DNA of 64,000 nucleotides from Sphingomonas sp. M1-B02 (lineage in GTDB: Bacteria; Pseudomonadota; Alphaproteobacteria; Sphingomonadales; Sphingomonadaceae). The DNA is taken from assembly GCF_026167525.1 (NCBI RefSeq), contig NZ_CP110679.1, forward strand, positions 558,001 to 622,000. Reading direction: 5' to 3'. The notes under the pieces were generated by a model. The model searched no databases, was not told the origin of the DNA, and saw only the letters and a list, made by a program, of their open reading frames with translations. Below, in pieces: positions 38,616 through 46,653 of the stretch. Position 1 is the stretch's first letter; the number at the start of each line of letters is the position of its first letter. A program made the position numbers and the translations under genes.

Positions 38616-39457
38616 TTGACCTGCCGCCGGCTCATGAATGCGAGGCGTTCGAACAGCATCACATCCTGCTCATTCTTGAGCAATGCGCCGTGGAGCGGGG
38701 GGATCGCCTTGCTCGGGTCCTTCGACTGGAGCACTTCGAGCGGCATTTCCTCGTGGAGGAGCAGCTTGAGCCAGTCGAGCAATTCGCTTGTCGAGGGCTT
38801 TTTCTTGAGACCCGGAACGTCCCGAATCTCGTAGAAGATGTCCATCGCCTTGCCGACCAGGATCTTCTGGATGCGGGGGAAGTGGACGTCGATGATCGCC
38901 TGCATCGTATCGCGGTCGGGGAACTTGATATAATGGAAGAAGCAGCGACGCAGGAACGCGTCGGGCAGCTCCTTCTCGTTGTTGGAGGTGATAACCACGA
39001 TCGGCCGCTCGGCGGCGCGCACCGTCTGGCCGGTCTCATAAACATGGAATTCCATGCGATCGAGCTCCTGTAGCAGATCGTTGGGGAATTCGATGTCTGC
39101 CTTGTCGATCTCGTCGATCAGCAACACCGGCACTTCGGGGGCGGTGAACGCCTCCCACAGCTTGCCCTTGCGGATATAGTTGGCGATGTCGTGGACGCGT
39201 TCGTCGCCGAGCTGGCCGTCGCGAAGGCGGGCGACCGCATCATATTCGTAGAGGCCCTGCTGCGCCTTGGTGGTCGATTTGACGTTCCACTCGATCAGCG
39301 GCGCGCCGACGGCCTTGGCGATCTCATAGGCCAGCACGGTCTTGCCGGTGCCGGGCTCGCCCTTGACGAGCAAGGGGCGGCGGAGAGTGACGGCCGCGTT
39401 CACGGCGACCTTGAGGTCCTCCGTCGCGACATAGCTTTGGGTGCCTTGGAAACGCAT
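38612..39457 (-). CDS. MoxR family AAA+ ATPase
   Basis: A 281-residue ATPase. Walker A GEPGTGKT at 33-40, Walker B VLLIDEID at 111-118, sensor 1 in VVITSNNEKELPDAFLRRC and arginine finger region FLRRCFFHYIKFP. MoxR proteins act with VWA partners to mature or activate enzymes and complexes; the partner here is probably the VWA gene at 34902-36080. The ATG at 39457 is clear. It is 36 bases downstream of the 221-residue gene. Confidence 0.92.
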   Translation of the reverse strand: MRFQGTQSYVATEDLKVAVNAAVTLRRPLLVKGEPGTGKTVLAYEIAKAVGAPLIEWNVKSTTKAQQGLYEYDAVARLRDGQLGDERVHDIANYIRKGKLWEAFTAPEVPVLLIDEIDKADIEFPNDLLQELDRMEFHVYETGQTVRAAERPIVVITSNNEKELPDAFLRRCFFHYIKFPDRDTMQAIIDVHFPRIQKILVGKAMDIFYEIRDVPGLKKKPSTSELLDWLKLLLHEEMPLEVLQSKDPSKAIPPLHGALLKNEQDVMLFERLAFMSRRQVK

Positions 39458-39493
39458 GGCTCCGGGTTAGCGGGCCGTGCGGCTAACGCAAGC

Positions 39494-40159
39494 TCAGTGG
39501 ATGCCCCTTGCGCTCGCGCGAGCTTCGAGCAGATCCCACAGCCCGCGATGCTGCGCGAAGACCTGTTGCGCGCCGAACAGCATCGCCCGCTCCATCGACC
39601 CCTGGCGCGCCAGCGCGTCGACGACGCTGACCGTCTCCTCGACGATCGGGAGGCGGGAAGCGGGGACGACGATGCCGAGGCGGTTCGCGGCGGCGTCGAG
39701 CACCTCGCGGATTGTTGCCCAATCGATCGCCAGCGCCAGCGCGGCGCCCGCGGCGCAGCCCGCGCGGTCGGATTGGGCGAGCATTTCTAGCGCATGGCGC
39801 TGTGCATGTGCGGCGGCTTCGGATTCGGCGTGTCCCGGGGTGCTCGGCAGCGGCCCGGCGGCGGCGACAATCCGGACGAGATAGGCACGTTCGGCGGCGA
39901 AGGCTTCGGCGGCGGCTTCGGCCCAATCGCGTTCGAGCGTCACATGGGCGTGGGCCCGGGCATGATCGATCACGCCGGGATGGCGCCCGTGCAGCACGCA
40001 GATATAATGTGCGGCGTCGGCGAGATCGCGAAGCGATTCCAGATTTTCGGCTAGGCGGCGCAAATAGGGATGATTGGCGCTGCCATCGGAAGCGACGAGC
40101 GAACCCATCGCGCCCCAGGCGCTGCCCGATCGGGCAATCTGTGCGGAATCAAACGGCAT
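39494..40159 (-). CDS. Helical protein of unknown function upstream of moxR
   Basis: A 221-residue cytoplasmic, Ala-rich, mostly helical protein with no signal or membrane segment. I do not recognise a characterised family. The ATG at 40159 has a G-rich site (TGGGGGC) ahead; an in-frame ATG at 40201 lacks one and adds an Arg/Pro-rich stretch. An imperfect CtrA-type box (TTAA-N7-TAAAC) lies about 85 bases upstream at 40242-40257. The 36-base gap to moxR suggests cotranscription. Confidence 0.72.
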   Translation of the reverse strand: MPFDSAQIARSGSAWGAMGSLVASDGSANHPYLRRLAENLESLRDLADAAHYICVLHGRHPGVIDHARAHAHVTLERDWAEAAAEAFAAERAYLVRIVAAAGPLPSTPGHAESEAAAHAQRHALEMLAQSDRAGCAAGAALALAIDWATIREVLDAAANRLGIVVPASRLPIVEETVSVVDALARQGSMERAMLFGAQQVFAQHRGLWDLLEARASARGIH

Positions 40160-40383
40160 ATGCCCCCAGGACCTGAACGCCGGCGGCGGCCGGCGCGTCA
40201 TGCATGCCGCAGAGGGTTATACCGAAGCGCGTAAAGACGTGGTTTAGGTGGGGTTAACCTTAAGGAAACACAGTGTGCCGTGCCGGGATGCGCCCGGCGC
40301 ACCCCAGTCCGGATTCGGGATTTTTCATACCTGCTCCAGACTCGACCTCGCCCGGACCGACGACCTGACGCGAAGCAGCGCGC

Positions 40384-40479
40384 TTAGTTCTGACGCTTGC
40401 GCGTGCTGCCCGTCGTGAAGAGATCCACCAGAGCCACCAGAAGCGGCGCGCCCAGGATCCACACCCATAAATACGGCAT
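40384..40479 (-). CDS. 31-residue membrane peptide with a stress-type promoter
   Basis: ATG at 40479, TAA at 40384-40386. The peptide starts MPYLWVWILG, forms one hydrophobic helix (about 3-23) and ends in a basic tail GSTRKRQN. AAGGAA lies about eight bases before the ATG. Upstream, GGAAC-N17-CGTT at 40508-40533 matches the EcfG promoter type. Together, a start, ribosome site, promoter and membrane-like sequence argue for a real gene despite its size. Function is unknown; small single-helix proteins under stress control are common. Confidence 0.65.
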   Translation of the reverse strand: MPYLWVWILGAPLLVALVDLFTTGSTRKRQN

Positions 40480-40507
40480 GCGATAATTCCTTAGCTGATC
40501 AGTAGGC

Positions 40508-40533
40508 AACGCACGGCTGCGAACGCGCGTTCC
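40508..40533 (-). promoter_or_regulatory. EcfG-type (general stress response) promoter for the 31-residue peptide
   Basis: On the minus strand GGAAC (40533-40529) and CGTT (40511-40508) are 17 bases apart, matching the -35 and -10 elements used by the alphaproteobacterial sigma factor EcfG, whose spacing is 16-17. The -10 element ends 28 bases before the start codon. Motif-based call. Confidence 0.55.
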
Positions 40534-40601
40534 GTACGCGCGTGAGTCTGATCAGTGGCTAAGCAAGAATCGTTGGATTGCGCTGCAGCAGCCTGCAGCG
40601 A

Positions 40602-40627
40602 AAAGGGCGGGAGTTACACCGCCCTTT
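40602..40627 (-). terminator. Rho-independent terminator after rpoD
   Basis: A perfect nine-base-pair stem (AAAGGGCGG and CCGCCCTTT) with an eight-base loop, followed on the minus strand by T residues. It lies 27 bases past the rpoD stop and ends the yqeY-dnaG-rpoD transcript. Confidence 0.82.
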
Positions 40628-40654
40628 ACCACCGCAGCGCTCAACCCCCCGCTA

Positions 40655-42697
40655 TCACTGATCCAGGAAGGACCGCATTTTTCGCGACCGGCTCGGATGC
40701 TTCAGCTTGCGCAGCGCCTTCGCCTCGATCTGGCGGATTCGCTCGCGAGTCACGCTGAATTGCTGGCCGACTTCCTCGAGCGTGTGATCGGTGTTCATCC
40801 CGATGCCGAAGCGCATCCGCAGCACGCGCTCCTCGCGCGGCGTGAGCGACGCGAGCACCCGCGTGACGGTTTCCTTGAGGTTGGCCTGGATCGCGGCATC
40901 AACCGGGATAACCGCATTCTTGTCCTCGATGAAGTCGCCGAGATGCGAATCCTCCTCGTCGCCGATCGGCGTCTCGAGGCTGATCGGCTCCTTGGCGATC
41001 TTCATCACCTTGCGCACCTTCTCCAGCGGCATGGAGAGGCGCTCGGCCATTTCCTCGGGCGTGGGTTCGCGGCCCTGCTCGTGGAGGAACTGGCGGCTGG
41101 TGCGGACCAGCTTGTTGATCGTCTCGATCATATGGACCGGGATGCGGATCGTGCGCGCCTGATCGGCTATGCTGCGGGTGATCGCCTGGCGGATCCACCA
41201 GGTCGCATAGGTGCTGAACTTGTAGCCGCGGCGATATTCGAACTTATCGACGGCCTTCATCAGGCCGATATTACCCTCCTGGATCAGATCCAGGAACTGC
41301 AGGCCGCGATTGGTGTATTTCTTGGCGATCGAGATGACGAGGCGCAGGTTCGCCTCGACCATTTCCTTCTTGGCGATGCGCGCCTCGCGCTCGCCCTTCT
41401 GGACCATGTTGACGATGCGGCGGAACTCGGTGAGCGACATGCCGGTCGCCTGGCTGATTTCGCTGATCTCGATGCGGATGCGATCGACCGCCGGCGCCTC
41501 ATTCTCGGCGAAGGCCTTCCACTTCTTGTCCAGCTTCTCGACCGTGGCGATGAAGCTCTCGTCCATCTCGTGATCGACATAGCGATCGAGGAAATCCTTC
41601 CGCGGCACCTTGTGTCGCTCGGCAAGGCGCAGCATCTGGCCGCCCAAAGCGGTGAGGCGCCGGTTGAAGCTGTAAAGCTGGTCGACCAGATACTCGATCT
41701 TGGCGTTGTGGAACTGGACCGATTCGACCTCTGCGGTCAGTTCCTCGCGCAGCTTGTGGTAGCTGCGCTCCTGTGCCGACGCGAGCTCGCCGCCGGCCGA
41801 CATTGCGTCGAGCCGGGCAAGCTGGATCTTCGAGAATTTCTTGTAGATCGAGGTGATGTTGGCGAACCGCTCGAGCGCCTGCGGCTTGAGCTGTTCCTCC
41901 ATCTGCGCGAGGCTGAGGGTATTATCCTCTTCCTCGTCGTCCGAGGGGCGCGGGGTGCGCCGCTCGGTCATCGAATCCTCGTCCTCGTCGTCGGCGGGCG
42001 CCTCTTCGGGCTCGGCTTCTTCCTTGAACGTGGCGCCAGCGGTCTTTTCGCTGATCTCGCCATTATCGTCTTCCTCGGCGCCCTCGACCTGCTCGGGCGA
42101 GGGACCCTTGGAGAGCATCGCATCGAGATCGAGGATCTCGCGCAGCTGCATCGTGCCTTCGTTGAGCGCGTTGGACCAGCCGATGATCGCGTTGAAGGTG
42201 ATCGGCGATTCGCACAGACCGAGAATCATCGTGTCGCGGCCGGCCTCGATCCGCTTGGCGATGGCGATTTCGCCCTCGCGGCTGAGCAGCTCGACCGCGC
42301 CCATCTCGCGCAGATACATGCGGACGGGATCGTCGGTGCGATCGACCGTCTCTTTCTTCTTGGCGATCTCGAAGGCGGGCTCGTCGTCCTTGGCCTCGGC
42401 ATCCACCTCGTCAGGGGTGTCGTCCTCGGCTTCGGCGTCCTCGCCGCCTTCCTCATTCTCGACGACGTTGATGCCCATGTCGTTGAGCGCAGACATCACG
42501 TCCTCGATCTGCTCGGAGGACATCTGGTCCTGCGGCAGCATCTCGTTGAGCTGGTCGACGGTGATGTAACCGCGCTTCTTGGCGCGGGCGACAAGCTTCT
42601 TCAGCGTGCCTTCGTTGAGATCGATGAGGGGCGCATCGCCGGTGTCGATCGTCGTATCGTCGCCGCCGCCATTGCCGCCGCCGTTCGCCTTAGCCAT
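40655..42697 (-). CDS. rpoD: RNA polymerase primary sigma factor RpoD
   Basis: Housekeeping sigma-70. 680 residues. Region 1.1 covers about 20-80; region 1.2 has [21 protein letters not shown]; an acidic, Asp/Glu-rich insert at about 205-255 lies in the non-conserved region; regions 2.1-2.4 contain [59 protein letters not shown] in pieces typical of the family; region 4.2 has the helix-turn-helix [19 protein letters not shown]. The ATG at 42697 is preferred over TTG one codon earlier, with GAGGA six bases before it. Last gene of the macromolecular synthesis operon. Confidence 0.97.
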   Translation of the reverse strand: MAKANGGGNGGGDDTTIDTGDAPLIDLNEGTLKKLVARAKKRGYITVDQLNEMLPQDQMSSEQIEDVMSALNDMGINVVENEEGGEDAEAEDDTPDEVDAEAKDDEPAFEIAKKKETVDRTDDPVRMYLREMGAVELLSREGEIAIAKRIEAGRDTMILGLCESPITFNAIIGWSNALNEGTMQLREILDLDAMLSKGPSPEQVEGAEEDDNGEISEKTAGATFKEEAEPEEAPADDEDEDSMTERRTPRPSDDEEEDNTLSLAQMEEQLKPQALERFANITSIYKKFSKIQLARLDAMSAGGELASAQERSYHKLREELTAEVESVQFHNAKIEYLVDQLYSFNRRLTALGGQMLRLAERHKVPRKDFLDRYVDHEMDESFIATVEKLDKKWKAFAENEAPAVDRIRIEISEISQATGMSLTEFRRIVNMVQKGEREARIAKKEMVEANLRLVISIAKKYTNRGLQFLDLIQEGNIGLMKAVDKFEYRRGYKFSTYATWWIRQAITRSIADQARTIRIPVHMIETINKLVRTSRQFLHEQGREPTPEEMAERLSMPLEKVRKVMKIAKEPISLETPIGDEEDSHLGDFIEDKNAVIPVDAAIQANLKETVTRVLASLTPREERVLRMRFGIGMNTDHTLEEVGQQFSVTRERIRQIEAKALRKLKHPSRSRKMRSFLDQ

Positions 42698-42740
42698 CAA
42701 CTATCCTCGAAATCTGATAGCGGCTATTTTACTAGCCGCC

Positions 42741-44627
42741 CTAATCGTCAAATTCTTCGTCATCCGCAAGCATCAGATTCGCAAGCCGCGCTTCCAACTC
42801 CTTGCGCTTCCGCGAAAGCGCCACCTGACGGGTGAACGCGCCTTCTTCCGAGCCTTCCATCGCCAAGGCGGCCGTGGCCTGCGCCAGCGCCGCATCGACG
42901 GCAGGCAACGCCACCATCACTGCGATCGCCTCGCTCAGATCCTCCCGCGCCCGCGCTTCGTCCGCCCCGTTGGGACGGGCGAAAGAGAAGGGCAAGGTGT
43001 CGGCTCTCAACAAGTCGCTGGCCACCGAATCGAACCCGGATTTCGCCAATATGGTGAGCACTTTGCCGCTATCAAGCTGCCGATCCTCCAGCGCCACTTC
43101 GATCACCGCCTCGAACAGCTTGCCGAGCGCACCGGAGGCGCTGCGCAGGCTGCCGAGCACCTCCATGTGGCGCGCTATCTCGGCAGGATGGCGGAGCAAC
43201 CCGGCGAGCACCGCCTTGGCGAGGATCGGATCGAGCCCGCCCAACTGGACACCGCGCATCGCGACTCCGGGCGGCAGTTCCGGGGGCTGCCAGCCGCCGC
43301 GGGCATTACGCTTGCCGCGGGCGGGACGGGCGGCCTGGAAGGAGCCACGCGGCTGAAACTCGCGCTGGCCGCGGCCGAAATGCGTGTCGAGTCGCTGGCG
43401 GAACTCGGCGAGATATTCCGACTTCACATTGGGATCGCCGATCTGGCCGGCGAGATCGGTGAGTCGCTGCTTCAGCCCGGCGCGCTGCTCGGGGGTGGTG
43501 AGCGGGCCGGATGCCACCTCGCTCTGCCAGAGGCGATCGGCGAGGGGCTGGGGTTTCGCCAGCAATGCCTCGAACGCGGGTGCCCCCTTGCTGCGGACCA
43601 GATCGTCGGGATCGAGCCCCTCGGGCAGCGTCACGAAGGCGAGGCTGCGGCCCGGCTGGAGCATCGGCAGCGCACGGTGCGCTGCGCGCAGCGCGGCCTT
43701 CTGGCCGGCCGCATCGCCGTCGAAGCAGAGCAGGGGCACCTCGGCCATCCGCCACAGCCGCTCGAGCTGATGTTCGGTGAGCGCGGTGCCCAGCGGCGCG
43801 ACCGCCTCGTCGAACCCGGCCTGGGCGAGCGCGATCACGTCCATATAGCCTTCGACGACGATGACCCGGCCGCTCTTGCGTGCCGCCGCCTGCGCGCGAT
43901 CGAGATTGTAGAGCGTGCGGCCCTTGTCGAAGAGCGGGGTTTCGGGCGAGTTGAGATATTTCGGCTCGCCGTCGCCGATGATGCGACCGCCGAACGCGAT
44001 CGCCCGGCCGCGCACGTCGCGGATCGGGATCATCAGCCGGCCGCGGAAGCGATCGTAGGGGTCCTTCTCCTCCTGGCTGATCAGCAGCCCGGCCTCGACC
44101 AGCATCTCGTCGCCATAGCCCTTGAGCGCTTGCCTAAGCTTGCCGCGCGAATCGGGGGAGAAACCGAGGCCGAAGGTGCGTGCGGTCTCCTCGGTCACGG
44201 CGCGCTTCTTGAGCAAAGCGCGCGCCTCGGCGCCCTCGATGCCTGCCAGCTTCTCGCTGAACCAGGCGGCGGCGTCCGCCATCGCCTCGTGCAGCCCCTT
44301 GGCGCGCTCGGCCTTGGCGGCGGACTGGCGGTCCTGCTCGGGCATTTCCATGCCGGCGGCCTGCGCCAGTTCCTTCACCGCATCGATGAAGGGGAGTCCG
44401 CGCTGCTCGGTCATCCAGCGGATCGCGTCGCCATGCGCCGAGCAGCCGAAGCAGTGATAGAAGCCCTTGTCGTCGTTGACGTAGAAGCTGGGGGTCTTCT
44501 CGTTGTGGAACGGGCAGCAGGCGCGGAACTCTCGGCCGGCTTTTTGAAGCTTCACCGACTTGGCGATGAGGCCCGAGAGGAGGGTTCGGGCGCGGAGTTC
44601 GTCTAGAAAGGCGGGAGTGAGGCTCAC
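42741..44627 (-). CDS. dnaG: DNA primase
   Basis: Synthesises RNA primers at the replication fork. 628 residues: N-terminal CHC2 zinc finger (CCPFHNEKTPSF with the later YHCFGC, about 36-61), catalytic core with YLNSPETPLFDKG and the Toprim acidic site VVEGYMDVIALAQAG, followed by FDGDAAGQKAA, and a C-terminal helicase-binding region. A Gln/Arg/Gly-rich linker lies near residue 430. One base separates it from yqeY and 43 from rpoD. Confidence 0.96.
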   Translation of the reverse strand: MSLTPAFLDELRARTLLSGLIAKSVKLQKAGREFRACCPFHNEKTPSFYVNDDKGFYHCFGCSAHGDAIRWMTEQRGLPFIDAVKELAQAAGMEMPEQDRQSAAKAERAKGLHEAMADAAAWFSEKLAGIEGAEARALLKKRAVTEETARTFGLGFSPDSRGKLRQALKGYGDEMLVEAGLLISQEEKDPYDRFRGRLMIPIRDVRGRAIAFGGRIIGDGEPKYLNSPETPLFDKGRTLYNLDRAQAAARKSGRVIVVEGYMDVIALAQAGFDEAVAPLGTALTEHQLERLWRMAEVPLLCFDGDAAGQKAALRAAHRALPMLQPGRSLAFVTLPEGLDPDDLVRSKGAPAFEALLAKPQPLADRLWQSEVASGPLTTPEQRAGLKQRLTDLAGQIGDPNVKSEYLAEFRQRLDTHFGRGQREFQPRGSFQAARPARGKRNARGGWQPPELPPGVAMRGVQLGGLDPILAKAVLAGLLRHPAEIARHMEVLGSLRSASGALGKLFEAVIEVALEDRQLDSGKVLTILAKSGFDSVASDLLRADTLPFSFARPNGADEARAREDLSEAIAVMVALPAVDAALAQATAALAMEGSEEGAFTRQVALSRKRKELEARLANLMLADDEEFDD

Positions 44628-44628
44628 C

Positions 44629-45081
44629 TTAGGAGAGCGCCGCCTTCACGAGGCCGCTCGCCTTGCTCATATCCAATTCGCTCGCATGCCGCGCCTTCAG
44701 CTCGGCCATCACCCGGCCCATGTCCTTCATCCCCGCAGCGCCCAGCTCAACCTTGATCGCCTCGATCGCAGCCGCAGTCTCCGCCTCGCTCATCTGCGCG
44801 GGCAGGAACCGCTCGATCACCGCCACTTCGGCGGCTTCGGCGTCGGCCAGTTCCTGGCGTCCGCCCTTCACATACATGTCGATCGATTCGCGGCGCTGCT
44901 TGACCATCTTCTGGAGCACTTCGACGACCAGCGCGTCGTCATCCTCGGGCGCCTTGCCGGTGCGGGCTTCGATGTCGCGGTTCTTTATCGCGCTCTGGAT
45001 CAGGGTGATGGCGCCGCGTGCGGTCTTGTCGCCGGCCTTCATGGCGGCGATCTGGGCGGCCTTGATATCGTCGCGAATCAT
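44629..45081 (-). CDS. yqeY: GatB/YqeY domain protein
   Basis: A 150-residue, two-domain helical protein related to the tail of the amidotransferase subunit GatB, thought to bind tRNA or nucleic acid; exact role unknown. Markers: IRDDIKAAQIAAMKAGDK at the N-terminus and VIERFLPAQMSEAE, GMKDMGRVMAELK at the C-terminal domain. It heads the dnaG-rpoD operon, where E. coli has rpsU; yqeY in this place is common in alphaproteobacteria. Divergent from carA across a 120-base gap. Confidence 0.92.
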   Translation of the reverse strand: MIRDDIKAAQIAAMKAGDKTARGAITLIQSAIKNRDIEARTGKAPEDDDALVVEVLQKMVKQRRESIDMYVKGGRQELADAEAAEVAVIERFLPAQMSEAETAAAIEAIKVELGAAGMKDMGRVMAELKARHASELDMSKASGLVKAALS

Positions 45082-45201
45082 GCTCTACTTTCGATTGAAA
45101 CGGAAAGGCCGACCCTAGCAGCGGTTGACGCGGGGGGGCAGGGGGTCTAGCCGCCACCCCTTAGCGACATCGCGAGCAACCAACTGGAGCGCCACCCGCA
45201 A

Positions 45202-46389
45202 ATGGCCGAAGCCAATCCCTTGTCCGTGCCTGATGGCGCCACCGGCGTACTCGTATTGGCCAATGGCGACGTGGTGTGGGGCCGCGGCTTCGGGGCCGAG
45301 GGGCAGGCGGTGGGCGAGGTGTGCTTCCACACCGCGATGACCGGCTATCAGGAGATCATGACCGACCCGAGCTTCGCGGGGCAGATCATCAACTTCACCT
45401 TCCCGCATATTGGCAATGTCGGCGCCAATCCCGACGATGTCGAGGCCGAGGATCCGCATGCTTTGGGCATGATCGTCCGCGAGGACGTGACCGAGCCCTC
45501 CAACTTCCGCGCGGTCGAGCGGCTGGATGCCTGGATGAAGGCGCATGACCGGATCGGGCTTGCGGGGATCGACACGCGCGCGCTGACCCGGCGGATCCGC
45601 GTCGGCGGCGCGCCCAACGGGGTGATCGCGCATTCGGCCAGTGGCGACTTCGACGTGCCGCTGCTGCTGGAGATGGCGCGGGCGTGGCCGGGGCTCGAGG
45701 GGATGGACCTGGCGATCACGGTGAGCTGCGAGACCCATTTCGGGTGGAAGGACGGCGTGTGGCGGCTGGGGCCGGGCTATTCGAAAGTCACAGAAAGTCA
45801 CACCAGCAGCGAAAAACCCCCGCATGTGGTCGCGGTGGATTATGGCAGCAAACGCAATATCTTCCGGAACCTTGTTAAGGCTGGAGCTGAAGTAACCGTG
45901 CTGCCGGCGACGGCCACGTTCGAGCAGGTGATGTCCTTCGCGCCCGACGGCTTCTTCCTCTCCAACGGCCCCGGCGATCCGGCGGCGACCGCGGAATATG
46001 CGGTGCCGGTGATCCAGGCGATGCTGGAGACGGGCAAGCCACTGTTCGGCATCTGCCTGGGGCACCAGTTGCTCGCGCTCGCGGTGGGCGCGCGGACGAG
46101 CAAGATGTTCCAGGGCCATCGCGGCGCCAACCATCCGGTCAAACGGCTGAGCGACGGCGCGGTCGAAATCACCAGCATGAACCACGGCTTCGCGGTGCTG
46201 AGCGAGTCGCTGCCGGCGAATGCGCGCGAGACGCATGTTTCGCTGTTCGATGGGTCGAATGCGGGCTTCGAGTTGACGGACAAGCCGGCCTTCGCGGTGC
46301 AGTATCACCCCGAGGCCAGCCCGGGGCCGCAGGATAGCCTGTATCTGTTCGAGAAGTTTGTGGGGATGCTGCGGGACTCGGCGAAGTGA
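45202..46389 (+). CDS. carA: Carbamoyl-phosphate synthase small subunit
   Basis: Glutaminase subunit that supplies ammonia to CarB for arginine and pyrimidine synthesis. 395 residues. The class I amidotransferase triad is Cys285 (GICLGHQ) with His369 and Glu371 (YHPEA). The interdomain linker at about residues 192-206 carries a short tandem AAAGTCAC DNA repeat (45783-45800). A TTGACG at 45125 may be a -35 element. The stop overlaps a small secreted-protein gene (GTGA), not carB directly. Confidence 0.96.
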   Translation: MAEANPLSVPDGATGVLVLANGDVVWGRGFGAEGQAVGEVCFHTAMTGYQEIMTDPSFAGQIINFTFPHIGNVGANPDDVEAEDPHALGMIVREDVTEPSNFRAVERLDAWMKAHDRIGLAGIDTRALTRRIRVGGAPNGVIAHSASGDFDVPLLLEMARAWPGLEGMDLAITVSCETHFGWKDGVWRLGPGYSKVTESHTSSEKPPHVVAVDYGSKRNIFRNLVKAGAEVTVLPATATFEQVMSFAPDGFFLSNGPGDPAATAEYAVPVIQAMLETGKPLFGICLGHQLLALAVGARTSKMFQGHRGANHPVKRLSDGAVEITSMNHGFAVLSESLPANARETHVSLFDGSNAGFELTDKPAFAVQYHPEASPGPQDSLYLFEKFVGMLRDSAK

Positions 46390-46652
46390 AACTGTTGCTT
46401 GCATTCACGCTGCTAGCGTCAGGGCAGGAAACCAAGCCGCAACCTGAAATTTCGCAGGCGCGATTGGATGAAATGTCGGTTGCGTGCCGTACGCCACGGA
46501 AGTGGTTGAAGCACCTCGCTGGAGAGCAGGTTCAGTTTCGGCCTTCCCCCAAGGCCAGATATGAGCAGGTCGACTGCCTGCTGAAACAATTGCGCGAAAG
46601 CGCCGTCCCGATGAAGCTTGGATTCGTCGGCAACGAACAGGCTCCGGAATAA
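46386..46652 (+). CDS. Small secreted protein between carA and carB
   Basis: An 88-residue product with a hydrophobic leader (about 1-13, [13 protein letters not shown]) and a polar mature part with two Cys (VACRTP and VDCLLK) that may form a disulfide. No family recognised. The DNA is less GC-rich than carA and carB. It starts with GTG overlapping the carA stop and ends one base before the carB ATG, so it lies in a chain of coupled genes where carA and carB are normally adjacent or nearly so. Confidence 0.72.
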   Translation: MKLLLAFTLLASGQETKPQPEISQARLDEMSVACRTPRKWLKHLAGEQVQFRPSPKARYEQVDCLLKQLRESAVPMKLGFVGNEQAPE

Positions 46653-46653
46653 A

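Noticed and set aside
40697..44606. Two long plus-strand open frames opposite rpoD and dnaG
   Set aside because: Both are antisense to conserved essential genes and show no family features.
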